Shown here: piece by piece, positions 17,055-23,048 of the stretch
Layout of the letters: every line of letters begins with the position of its first letter
Position numbering within the stretch: position 1 is the stretch's first letter
Virus record (IMG/VR): IMGVR_UViG_3300029952_000124
Location: 1 to 24,484 of that record
Strand: one strand, 5' to 3'
DNA length: 24,484 nt
Source: a virus
The notes under the pieces: model-generated
What the model saw: only the letters and a program-made list of their open reading frames with translations
Told to the model about the DNA's origin: nothing
Database searches by the model: none
Translations under genes and position numbers: made by a program

Positions 17055-17353
17055 TGGACTCAACTAACGAACCAGGTACAGCGTCAACTATTGAAACGAC
17101 GCTGGTATCGACACTAACTGCTTTAGCGCCAGCTTTAGTCGCGGCAAACCCTGCGGTATCCAGCGCTGCGGCGCTGGCACCGCTGGCTTTGCAGTTTTTG
17201 CAGGCCGCGCAGCAAATTCAGGCTGCAGGGCTGATGACGCAGGCTGAACTGGCGTCAACATTCGCCACCATTGGCCAGGGTGTGCTGGCTACGCATACAG
17301 CGTGGGTAGCACTCAACACACCGGCAACTGAAGTACAGCATCAGCCTGCGTGA
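17054..17353 (+). CDS. Small helical hypothetical protein
   Basis: The ATG at 17054 overlaps the lipoprotein TAA by one base. The frame is open further upstream to 16724, but that part is a shadow of the lipoprotein gene, with no sensible composition. The 99-residue product is alanine, leucine and threonine rich ('TLTALAPALVAANPAVSSAA', 'LQFLQAAQQIQAAGLMTQAE') and probably all helical. I do not recognise it. Gene order links it to the lipase one base downstream of its stop. Confidence 0.6.
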   Translation: MDSTNEPGTASTIETTLVSTLTALAPALVAANPAVSSAAALAPLALQFLQAAQQIQAAGLMTQAELASTFATIGQGVLATHTAWVALNTPATEVQHQPA

Positions 17354-17354
17354 T

Positions 17355-18014
17355 ATGAGCGATTTAACTAATGCGGCGAAATTGGCTTGTACGTATATCT
17401 ACTTTCCGATTAATAAAGCCGCATTCAGTAAGCTGTATCAGGCTGGTGAAACCATCTGTGGAACCGCTATCGTTGATGGCGTGTTTCACATTTGCTTTCA
17501 GGGCACGGCCAATCTGCACGGCTGGATTGCCGACTTCGATGTGCTACCTTACCGGCACCCGACGTTTGGCAATGTTCACAGTGGCTTCTACGAGAATCTG
17601 CCCGCCATTTTAAAGTTCCTGATACCTGATATTCCTGCGGGTTTTAAAATCGTTGTCAGCGGCCACTCTAAAGGCGCAGGTGAAGGCGTACTGTGCGCAG
17701 CGGAACTGATACTGGCAGGTTTTAAAGAAGTGTCCTGCATTCTGTTCGCCTGTCCTAACGCGGGTGAAAAACAATTTTGCAGCTGGGTGCAAAAAAACAT
17801 ACCGGGTATATCGTTTCGTAACGTGTTTAAAAAACTAAAGTGGTTCGGCGATTTGGTACCAGTGGTACCTGAATACCCCTACGGGCCGCCTTATCCGCAC
17901 ACTTTTATAACCCGGTACCCGCCGGGTTTTTTACGTTTTCTTCCTGCCCACTGGCATTCATCTAAACTGTATTATCAGGGCACGCTAAAATTTAGCGCCC
18001 ATCCGGAGAAGTAA
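17355..18014 (+). CDS. Class 3 lipase / esterase
   Basis: 219 residues, starting just after the previous stop. It has the class 3 lipase signature: the oxyanion strand 'FHICFQGTANLHGWIADF' (residues 44-61), 'VHSGFYEN' (74-81), the nucleophile elbow 'VSGHSKGAGEG' with Ser105, a likely catalytic Asp166 in 'FGDLVPVVP', and His201 in 'HWHSSKLYYQG'. It would hydrolyse acylglycerols or other esters. No signal peptide is present, so it may act at lysis, on membrane lipids, or be carried in the virion. It lies between the lysis genes and a secreted GH18 protein. A lipase is uncommon in phage late regions. Confidence 0.83.
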   Translation: MSDLTNAAKLACTYIYFPINKAAFSKLYQAGETICGTAIVDGVFHICFQGTANLHGWIADFDVLPYRHPTFGNVHSGFYENLPAILKFLIPDIPAGFKIVVSGHSKGAGEGVLCAAELILAGFKEVSCILFACPNAGEKQFCSWVQKNIPGISFRNVFKKLKWFGDLVPVVPEYPYGPPYPHTFITRYPPGFLRFLPAHWHSSKLYYQGTLKFSAHPEK

Positions 18015-19439
18015 ATGAAAAAATTAGTTTCTTTTGTTTTATTTGCGCTGATGTTTTCCGTTGCCAGTGCGCAGGTCACTTTTGCCCCTTTCATGTTGTA
18101 TAGTGACGACTACACCTATACGTCCAATACGGCGGCAAATGCGTCAGGGGGCCTTTATCCTTACGACCCTCACTACGCGATCTACCCTAATTCAATTATC
18201 ACATCGCTGACTACGCAAACTGTGTCCACGCAGTTTGCGCAAAGTGTCTGGTCCTCAATGCCACCGGATCTTAAAACGCTAACCTGGGGATTCACTGTTA
18301 ACAACCCGGCATCAACAACCTGTCCGATGCCCATCTTCGAGCCTAATATTCCGGCTGCTGTTGCTGCTGCTGTCAACATTCCCTCATTCATTGCAAACGG
18401 TAAAACCTATTTTGTCTCCGCCGGGGGTGCAGGGCACACCTTTAAATGTAATTCAGGCACCAGCCCTAATAATACGGCGTTCATGACTTACGTGAATACG
18501 TTCGTGAGTCCTAATTTGTTAGGTTTTGACTTTGACATTGAAGGGCAGACTATTGTCAACAGTTCTTATACGGGCACTATTTGTAATTCTGGCTGCACAG
18601 GTGTGGGTAACATCCTGACAGTGACCGCCGACACTACGCCGGTATCACTGGGGCAGGAAATATATAATAACGGTCTGGCAGTGGGTGTGTACTATATCAT
18701 CGCGATGAGCGGTTCCCAGCTAAACGGGGTGACTGCCTGCGGATCCTGCACTGGGACAGGCGGAACAGGGACGTATTTAGTTGGTAAGGTGAATAATGTA
18801 GCGGCCAGTTTAAATATAACATCGGGGGTATTTGGCACGTCAACGCCGAACTATTCCCAAAACGACGTCTTTAATCTTATCGAAGAGATGAACTACGCGC
18901 AGACGACTTACCCAGGTCTGCAATGGAGTTTTCAGGTTGGCGGCAACGCCTGTTCAGTCGGATGCTCTACCGGCTTCTCTCAGTATGCTGTCTGGATTCA
19001 GGAAGCTATGGCGGTCTATCCGGTTACTAATTACGTATTTGTGCTGCAGGCTGGCGATTTTTTACAGCAATCTAATCAGTGCGTTATTTCGGCCGGCGTG
19101 TGCGAGATGGGGTTATCGGTTATTCAGGAGATGCAGAACGCGCATAACTACAACGGAATCCCTTACGCTAATCTTGGTGTAAATCCGTATATAGGCGGCA
19201 ATGACTGGGTGGGAGGTACGATCGACTTTCTTACGATTGCCGATGTGGCTACAATAACGACCTGGTTCACTGCAAATGGCTTAAACCGGATCACCCCCTG
19301 GGCCTATTCGCGCGATTTTGATTGTGCCACCCAGGCGTCACCTAACACGTCAAGTGACACCTGTAATAATTACGGTAGTGTCGGTACGGCTGGCACACTG
19401 GGATTTACCAAAGCGTTTTTATCCGGGCTGGGGCAGTGA
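18015..19439 (+). CDS. Secreted GH18 (chitinase-like) glycoside hydrolase with inserted beta domain
   Basis: 474 residues; the ATG directly follows the lipase stop, with CGGAGAAG upstream. Residues 1-19 are a Sec signal peptide (MKKLVSFVLF, then 'SVASA' before the cut). The GH18 active-site strand is 'LLGFDFDIEGQ' (residues 168-178, acid Glu176). Near the end 'GVNPYIGGND' and 'LNRITPWAYSRDFDC' resemble the last conserved strands of bacterial GH18 chitinases. Residues about 185-271 hold a Cys-containing variant of the recurrent beta domain, right after the active-site strand, and lengthen the enzyme. It would cleave chitin or another beta-1,4 amino sugar polymer outside the cell. Substrate is not shown. 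Confidence 0.78.
   Translation: MKKLVSFVLFALMFSVASAQVTFAPFMLYSDDYTYTSNTAANASGGLYPYDPHYAIYPNSIITSLTTQTVSTQFAQSVWSSMPPDLKTLTWGFTVNNPASTTCPMPIFEPNIPAAVAAAVNIPSFIANGKTYFVSAGGAGHTFKCNSGTSPNNTAFMTYVNTFVSPNLLGFDFDIEGQTIVNSSYTGTICNSGCTGVGNILTVTADTTPVSLGQEIYNNGLAVGVYYIIAMSGSQLNGVTACGSCTGTGGTGTYLVGKVNNVAASLNITSGVFGTSTPNYSQNDVFNLIEEMNYAQTTYPGLQWSFQVGGNACSVGCSTGFSQYAVWIQEAMAVYPVTNYVFVLQAGDFLQQSNQCVISAGVCEMGLSVIQEMQNAHNYNGIPYANLGVNPYIGGNDWVGGTIDFLTIADVATITTWFTANGLNRITPWAYSRDFDCATQASPNTSSDTCNNYGSVGTAGTLGFTKAFLSGLGQ
18567..18827 (+). repeat. Recurrent beta domain, copy 6 (GH18 residues ~185-271), diverged
   Basis: 'YTGTICNSGCTGVGNILTVT', 'SLGQEIYNNGLAVGVYYI', 'GSCTGTGGTGTYLVGKVNNV', 'SLNITSG'. It keeps the motif order of the other copies but gains two cysteine pairs (Cys190/194 and Cys242/245). 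Confidence 0.65.
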
Positions 19440-19441
19440 TA

Positions 19442-19502
19442 GCGGTTAAGTTAATCTGTGCGCTGCCCGGGCGCGGTACTTATCGGGCTTAACTTAAACC
19501 GC
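19442..19502. terminator. Inverted repeat between convergent operons (possible bidirectional terminator)
   Basis: GCGGTTAAGTTAA (19442-19454) is the reverse complement of TTAACTTAAACCGC (19489-19502) with one extra A. The 34-base loop is GC rich. It sits just past the + strand operon stop at 19439 and covers the stop of the minus-strand gene at 19451. There is no T tract, so strong intrinsic termination is not assured. Confidence 0.4.
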
Positions 19503-19687
19503 CCATCTTCCATCTGAATTTGTCCGCGTATCCACAACAACCCGTCCGCACTGCGATAAGCGTACGCTGGTTCGCCAGTTGATTCGATAAAGCATTGTGA
19601 CGGTTCAACTTCTATCCGGTAGCCATGACCAGTTTTAATGTGCGTTACCTGATCACCGACATGAAATTTAGCAACTATTCTGGTCAT
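19451..19687 (-). CDS. Small hypothetical protein, KOW/SH3-like
   Basis: 78 residues, last gene of the minus-strand operon. ATG at 19687 overlaps the TGA of the 30-residue ORF upstream, and GGAG lies eight bases before it. Motifs 'KFHVGDQVTHIKTGHGYRI', 'GEPAYAYRSADGLLWIRG' and 'MEDGRFKLS' are those of small phage proteins with a beta-barrel of the KOW/DUF1653 type, whose role is not known to me. Confidence 0.7.
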   Translation of the reverse strand: MTRIVAKFHVGDQVTHIKTGHGYRIEVEPSQCFIESTGEPAYAYRSADGLLWIRGQIQMEDGRFKLSPISTAPGQRTD

Positions 19688-19776
19688 TTCAATTTCTCCT
19701 GTAATAGCTTAATGACTGATTCTGATTCAGAATCCAGATTAATCTCTGCCAGCTTCAATATATCGGCTTGGTTCAT
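19684..19776 (-). CDS. 30-residue coupled small protein
   Basis: This ORF is too short for most gene callers. Its ATG (19776) overlaps the TGA of the 75-residue gene (19773-19775) and its TGA (19684-19686) overlaps the ATG of the next gene (19687), both as ATGA. AAGGA stands six bases before its ATG. The peptide is an acidic then basic amphipathic helix ('NQADILKLAEINLDSESESV', ending 'QEKLK'). Coupling on both sides argues it is translated. Function unknown. Confidence 0.6.
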   Translation of the reverse strand: MNQADILKLAEINLDSESESVIKLLQEKLK

Positions 19777-20000
19777 GGTTGTTCCTTAATAAACTTAAGG
19801 TGACTGGCAGGCACAATCTCAACCTTGCCCTTATCACGCTCGATAATAGCAATCGGGAACATGCAACCACCAGATTCGAATTCTTCATAATCTTGGCCGA
19901 ATTGGTGGAATACTGCCTTACCATCAGGCACCAGATGCTTAGCCTTGCAGGTTTTTGGATCAATCCATTCATACCTAAAAATTTCGACTGTGCGGTTCAT
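19773..20000 (-). CDS. Small hypothetical protein
   Basis: 75 residues. ATG at 20000 overlaps the upstream TGA (ATGA) and GGAGG lies upstream. The sequence 'EIFRYEWIDPKTCKAKHLVP', 'FGQDYEEFESGGCMFPIAII' and 'GKVEIVPASHLKFI' looks like a small beta protein seen in phage accessory operons; I cannot assign a function. A plus-strand ORF in the same place is an antisense shadow. Confidence 0.65.
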   Translation of the reverse strand: MNRTVEIFRYEWIDPKTCKAKHLVPDGKAVFHQFGQDYEEFESGGCMFPIAIIERDKGKVEIVPASHLKFIKEQP

Positions 20001-20725
20001 TTCACTTCCTCCGTAGTTGGCATTGCTTCATTCAGCTTCTGCAACTCCGTAATCCTGCTCAAAATAACCTGATCCAATGCTTCCAGTGGTGGGCATACTT
20101 CATCAAGGAAATCTAACCCGGCTTGGAAGCTAGCTTCTTTCATGGCGGCGTACCCGGCGGACTTGGCGTACTGGGCGGCGTACTGGGCGGACTTGGCGGC
20201 GGACTCGGCGGCGGACTGGGCGTACCCGACGGCGGACTCGACGGCGGACTCGGCGGCGGACTGGGCGTACTGGGCGTACTTGGCGTACTGGGCGGACTCG
20301 ACGGCGTACCCGACGGCGGACTTGGCGTACCCGACGGCGGACTCGGCGTACCCGACGGCGGACTTGGCGTACTCGACGGCGTACCCGGCGTACCCGGCGG
20401 ACTTGGCAAAATATGCTGCCAGTCTCGCGTTAAATTCCGCATACTTAACAACTGCTTTCAATCGACGCTCCATCTCAACTTTGTTGTCTGTAGCAGAGCC
20501 GAATGCACGTAGAATAAACGGCACCATACGCTGACGCAGTTCGTCATCAGCAAAATCGTTTAGCCAGATTGCTATTAGCCTGATCGTAGGGCAAACGCAG
20601 GTTGATTTATCGGTTATTTGTGCTTCACCATTAAGATAACTGATGACATTCATAAAACAGCCGTGACCAGTTGTAGCTGTATCTGCGTGCGTTCCTGATA
20701 GTAATTTAATTGCTTCGATTTTCAT
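19997..20725 (-). CDS. Hypothetical protein with alanine-rich heptad repeat
   Basis: 242 residues, ATG at 20725 with GGAG upstream. Residues 9-75 ('LLSGTHADTATTGHGCFMNV', 'YLNGEAQITDKSTCVCPTIR', 'LRQRMVPFILRAFGSA') match a conserved phage hypothetical family whose role I do not know. Residues about 107-194 are built from units of three or four residues ending S/Y-Ala, for example AKSAVGY AESAVGY, averaging 3.5 residues per alanine. That is the a/d spacing of an alanine coiled coil. The tail (195-242) is an ordinary helix. The repeat DNA is much richer in GC than the flanks and so may expand or shrink. Confidence 0.75.
   Translation of the reverse strand: MKIEAIKLLSGTHADTATTGHGCFMNVISYLNGEAQITDKSTCVCPTIRLIAIWLNDFADDELRQRMVPFILRAFGSATDNKVEMERRLKAVVKYAEFNARLAAYFAKSAGYAGYAVEYAKSAVGYAESAVGYAKSAVGYAVESAQYAKYAQYAQSAAESAVESAVGYAQSAAESAAKSAQYAAQYAKSAGYAAMKEASFQAGLDFLDEVCPPLEALDQVILSRITELQKLNEAMPTTEEVK
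20144..20407. repeat. GC-rich short tandem repeat tract (9/12 bp modules)
   Basis: About 264 bases made of modules such as GGCGGACTTGGCG, GGCGTACCCGACGGCGGACT and close variants, in units of 9 or 12 bases. On the minus strand each encodes x-Ser/Tyr-Ala or Val/Ala-x-Ser/Tyr-Ala. Both strands are open in several frames because of the composition, so plus-strand ORFs here are artefacts. Confidence 0.85.
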
Positions 20726-20913
20726 TTCACTTCTCCGTTAGGTTGTACTTCTGTCGGCATTGCTTCTAGTTCTTTGATGGCTGCGCGGATTTTTTCGCCT
20801 TTAATTCTATATCGGTCTTTGCATATACTGTCTGCCAGCAGGTATTCAAATCTAATTTGGTCTTCGCCAATCCGCAGCGCGTTCATTAGCATATCTTTCT
20901 GTTGTGGGGTCAT
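20722..20913 (-). CDS. Small helical hypothetical protein
   Basis: I start this gene at ATG 20913, preceded by AAGGAG; the frame is open further but would run into the SGNH gene. The 63-residue product begins 'MTPQQKDMLMNALRIGEDQI' and ends 'ELEAMPTEVQPNGEVK', helical and charged. Its TGA overlaps the ATG of the next gene. Its C-terminal tail resembles that of the downstream 242-residue protein (both contain AMPT and end E-V-K). Confidence 0.6.
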   Translation of the reverse strand: MTPQQKDMLMNALRIGEDQIRFEYLLADSICKDRYRIKGEKIRAAIKELEAMPTEVQPNGEVK

Positions 20914-20923
20914 TTCGCTCTCC

Positions 20924-21622
20924 TTAAATTGCCAATAAAGGTGCCAGAACTGAGGCTTCGTTCTGCGCTTTAATCGCATAGAGAGCGTCGTCTGGGTGAG
21001 TCCCATCGCTCAGCATTGAACACCATCCGGGAATCGCCAAAATAGCGTCATACTGTTTTATGAGTGCCAGGTTATATTCCGCAGCGGTGTCGTCGATAAC
21101 CTGAACTAAGGGGTTCGGGTAAATTTGTAGCCCTGTCATTTTGTCACACTGAGGGTTAGGCTCCTCTAGTACAACCACTTTACCGGCGGCTTGCGAAAGC
21201 TGGATAAAAGTTATTAAGTTCTGTTTAAACTGTTCTGGCGTATCGTGAGCTGCGTCATTGATCGCAAAATTCTCGACGATGATATTTGCCGGATTGTTAG
21301 TTATCTCAGTTGCAAAAGGGGTTGTGTAAAGATCGGTACCATCTAATAACTCAGCCAGTGTAGTTCCGCTTTCACCGTAATTTTTAGTTGTAACGCCGTC
21401 GCCAAAAGTAGCTTGCAAATCAATTTGTAAATCGGCAGGCGCATTATTTTTAGTGATGATGTACCCTCCATTCACGTAAGTAGCTCCTGCCATCGTAGAG
21501 TCGCCGTACATGGCAATTTGGACTTGTATTTCTGGCTTAATCGTACTCGGCGTGTTTTGACTAGAGCTGCCTCCGCCGCAACCAGCTAAAGCGGTAAAAA
21601 TTAATAAAATTAACGTTTTCAT
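20924..21622 (-). CDS. SGNH/GDSL hydrolase lipoprotein
   Basis: 232 residues, ATG at 21622 with GGAGAAAC upstream. The N-terminus 'MKTLILLIFTALAGCGGG' is a lipoprotein signal with lipobox Cys15. The mature enzyme shows the SGNH blocks: 'IAMYGDSTMAG' (nucleophile Ser42), the Gly region 'KNYGESGTTL', 'ENFAINDAAH' as the Asn block, and 'DGTHPDDALY' with Asp206 and His209. It should be an esterase or acetyl hydrolase tethered to the cell envelope, perhaps acting on acylated polysaccharide. A putative promoter lies about 70 bases upstream. It may modify the host surface; substrate is unknown. Confidence 0.82.
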   Translation of the reverse strand: MKTLILLIFTALAGCGGGSSSQNTPSTIKPEIQVQIAMYGDSTMAGATYVNGGYIITKNNAPADLQIDLQATFGDGVTTKNYGESGTTLAELLDGTDLYTTPFATEITNNPANIIVENFAINDAAHDTPEQFKQNLITFIQLSQAAGKVVVLEEPNPQCDKMTGLQIYPNPLVQVIDDTAAEYNLALIKQYDAILAIPGWCSMLSDGTHPDDALYAIKAQNEASVLAPLLAI

Positions 21623-21692
21623 AGTAGTTTCTCCGTATTGAATTGTAGTGTTTAGGGTTTCAGTTCAGCTTAAAAACTCAACTGACACCCAA

Positions 21693-21721
21693 AGCATAAA
21701 GCATTAAAAATACAATTGCAA
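21693..21721 (-). promoter_or_regulatory. Putative sigma70 promoter upstream of the SGNH lipoprotein gene
   Basis: On the minus strand TTGCAA (21716-21721) and TATGCT (21693-21698) are separated by 17 bases, each matching four of six consensus positions. The leader to the ATG at 21622 is about 64 bases and contains an imperfect hairpin (21661-21684). This is the only non-coding gap of over 100 bases in the minus-strand operon, which supports a start of transcription here. Confidence 0.4.
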
Positions 21722-21742
21722 GAGATTTCTTTACGCTAGTGG

Positions 21743-22096
21743 CTAAAATACGTCGCGTTCGTCTGGCGGGTTAAGCCCTTGCGCGCTGCACCATTCATGC
21801 AATCGTTTCAAGCGGTCATTAGCTGTGTTCAGTTCGTGCTGAAGTCGATGACGATAATCTTTACCCGGATTACCCTTAGTGAATAAATCAACCCACCATT
21901 GCGCATGCTCGACCATATGGAATTTAGTTCGCCAGAAACTATCTTTTGGCAAATCATCCACTACGTGAGCAAGATCGTAAGCGCAGCGCCGCGCCAATTT
22001 AATTAACGTTTCGTAATCCGAGCGTAATGCTTCATGTGGATTACATTCAGCGCATTCTTGCGTCGGGCCGTGGTCACAAGTAATAATTTTATCCAT
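21743..22096 (-). CDS. Small hypothetical protein with Cys-His cluster
   Basis: 117 residues, ATG at 22096 preceded by GGAG and overlapping the HNH gene by eight bases. The N-terminus 'ITCDHGPTQECAECNPHEAL' carries three cysteines and two histidines and may bind zinc. The rest is helical with several Trp/Arg residues ('FWRTKFHMVEHAQWWVDLF'). I do not recognise a family. Confidence 0.62.
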   Translation of the reverse strand: MDKIITCDHGPTQECAECNPHEALRSDYETLIKLARRCAYDLAHVVDDLPKDSFWRTKFHMVEHAQWWVDLFTKGNPGKDYRHRLQHELNTANDRLKRLHEWCSAQGLNPPDERDVF

Positions 22097-22472
22097 AGTG
22101 AAACTCCAAAATCATTTGATATTCAGGCATATCAGGCCTGTGCCGATTGCTTTTTGCTGCATTTTCTTTATACGGTATGATTTGTAAATTATTAGCTACG
22201 TGCAATCCACAAACTAACGGGTTATTTAGCGGTATGATGTGATCTACTGCCCAAACCCTAGCACCATCTAATTTTGCTAACCGGCGTTGCTCGTTATATA
22301 CCGCGCGGATCGCTGCTTTATCCGCCCATTTCGGCGTGTTACGACATTCCGCGGCACGCCTGGCAAACCCTGTTTTAAACAGTTCCCGTTTCGTTGGGCG
22401 CCTAATTCTGGGCTCAAATAGCCTACCGATATGCCAACCGTCCGTTTCAGGTTTAAAAAGATTAATTTGCAT
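22089..22472 (-). CDS. HNH endonuclease
   Basis: 127 residues, ATG at 22472 with AAAGG upstream. The HNH core is 'VWAVDHIIPLNNPLVCGLHV' followed by 'ANNLQIIPYKENAAKSN': Asp77-His78 start the metal-finger, His91 and Asn95 follow and Asn104-Lys107 close it. Basic residues at 21-40 ('PRIRRPTKRELFKTGFARRA') could bind DNA. HNH nucleases in phages can be homing enzymes, packaging nucleases or host DNA degraders; nothing here decides. It overlaps the zinc-ribbon segment upstream by 11 bases. Confidence 0.8.
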   Translation of the reverse strand: MQINLFKPETDGWHIGRLFEPRIRRPTKRELFKTGFARRAAECRNTPKWADKAAIRAVYNEQRRLAKLDGARVWAVDHIIPLNNPLVCGLHVANNLQIIPYKENAAKSNRHRPDMPEYQMILEFHYG

Positions 22473-22650
22473 TTTTTAACCTTTCCGGCCAATATTCAGC
22501 GGGAATATCTTCATCTGTTACGCCTTGTCTTTTTGCCTGGTTGTAAATACCTTCTGGATGCTGCTCACAATAGGGATGTGTCGTTCTATGCGGATAGTTT
22601 ACTCCTACATCAGATACCGGTCCGCTGCAGTAGCATATACGCCCTATTCT
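22462..22650 (-). pseudogene. Zinc-ribbon protein, +1 frame second half (frameshifted or recoded)
   Basis: This frame is open from after a TAG at 22651-22653 to TAA at 22462 but contains no ATG, GTG, TTG or CTG. It reads 'RICYCSGPVSDVGVNYPHRT', 'THPYCEQHPEGIYNQAKRQG', 'EDIPAEYWPERLKNAN', clearly coding in character, with Cys/His pairs that continue the zinc ribbon encoded upstream in the other frame. It is either reached by a +1 shift between 22612 and 22650 or is the remains of a gene broken by one inserted base (for example one G of a GGG run at 22642-22644). Confidence 0.65.
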
Positions 22651-22780
22651 CTATTCGCCACCCTTTTTGTTTTCCGCAACTGGGGCATTTCGGAATAACT
22701 TTATACGCATCGGGGTGCTTACGAAATACCCGGCGATGTCGGCATACGGTATGCCGACATCTAACACTGTACGTTGCCAT
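22610..22780 (-). CDS. Zinc-ribbon protein, first-half reading frame (56 residues)
   Basis: ATG at 22780 is 37 bases after the previous gene stop, with no clear ribosome site. The frame encodes 'YSVRCRHTVCRHRRVFRKHP', then 'KCPSCGKQKGWRIENRAYML' and ends at TGA 22610-22612. CxxxxC and CPSCG motifs indicate zinc binding. Alone it looks cut short; the expected continuation lies in the +1 frame immediately downstream. A perfect 27-bp palindrome covers codons 7-15. Confidence 0.6.
   Translation of the reverse strand: MATYSVRCRHTVCRHRRVFRKHPDAYKVIPKCPSCGKQKGWRIENRAYMLLQRTGI
22735..22761. repeat. Perfect 27-bp palindrome inside the zinc-ribbon gene
   Basis: GATGTCGGCATAC (22735-22747), a single central G (22748), and GTATGCCGACATC (22749-22761) are exact reverse complements. 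The mRNA would form a 13-pair hairpin 19 bases after the start codon; the DNA could be an operator. Confidence 0.85.
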
Positions 22781-22817
22781 TATTGATTACACATTCTGTA
22801 TTTATTTAGTTTTGTGT

Positions 22818-23048
22818 TCACTGTACCCGTTCAATGCGCAGTAAATAGACGATATTGCCCAGTTTTTCCGATCCTATCGCCGTGAACGTCCGACAGGTAA
22901 ATTTCCAGTTTTTCATTTGCGCCGGATAGCGCGAGGCCGCTGTGATACGTCGCACAATGGCGCTACTCTTATCCAGCGGCACTTCAATCCAACGCACCGC
23001 GCCGACCTGCATCTTGGCCAGATTGGCGTTAAGACTTTTGGTTTGCAT
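22818..23048 (-). CDS. Small hypothetical protein
   Basis: I choose ATG 23048 (76 residues); a GTG at 23057 would add three residues. Neither has a strong ribosome site, but the start lies inside the end of the upstream gene, so coupling is likely. The sequence 'KMQVGAVRWIEVPLDKSSAI', 'VRRITAASRYPAQMKNWKFT' and 'FTAIGSEKLGNIVYLLRIER' belongs to a small phage family with basic helix and beta strand pattern. I do not know its role. Confidence 0.62.
   Translation of the reverse strand: MQTKSLNANLAKMQVGAVRWIEVPLDKSSAIVRRITAASRYPAQMKNWKFTCRTFTAIGSEKLGNIVYLLRIERVQ

Noticed and set aside
19718-19734. Short palindrome GATTCTGA-T-TCAGAATC
   Set aside because: Only eight-base arms within a Ser/Glu-rich coding stretch; chance and codon repetition explain it.
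20123-20534. Several plus and minus ORFs rich in Gly/Pro or Ala/Tyr across the repeat tract
   Set aside because: They come from the repeat composition; only the minus frame 19997-20725 has conserved flanks on both sides.
22431-22844. Plus-strand ORF of 137 residues opposite the zinc-ribbon gene
   Set aside because: Antisense frame; the minus strand has Cys/His coding motifs and operon order.
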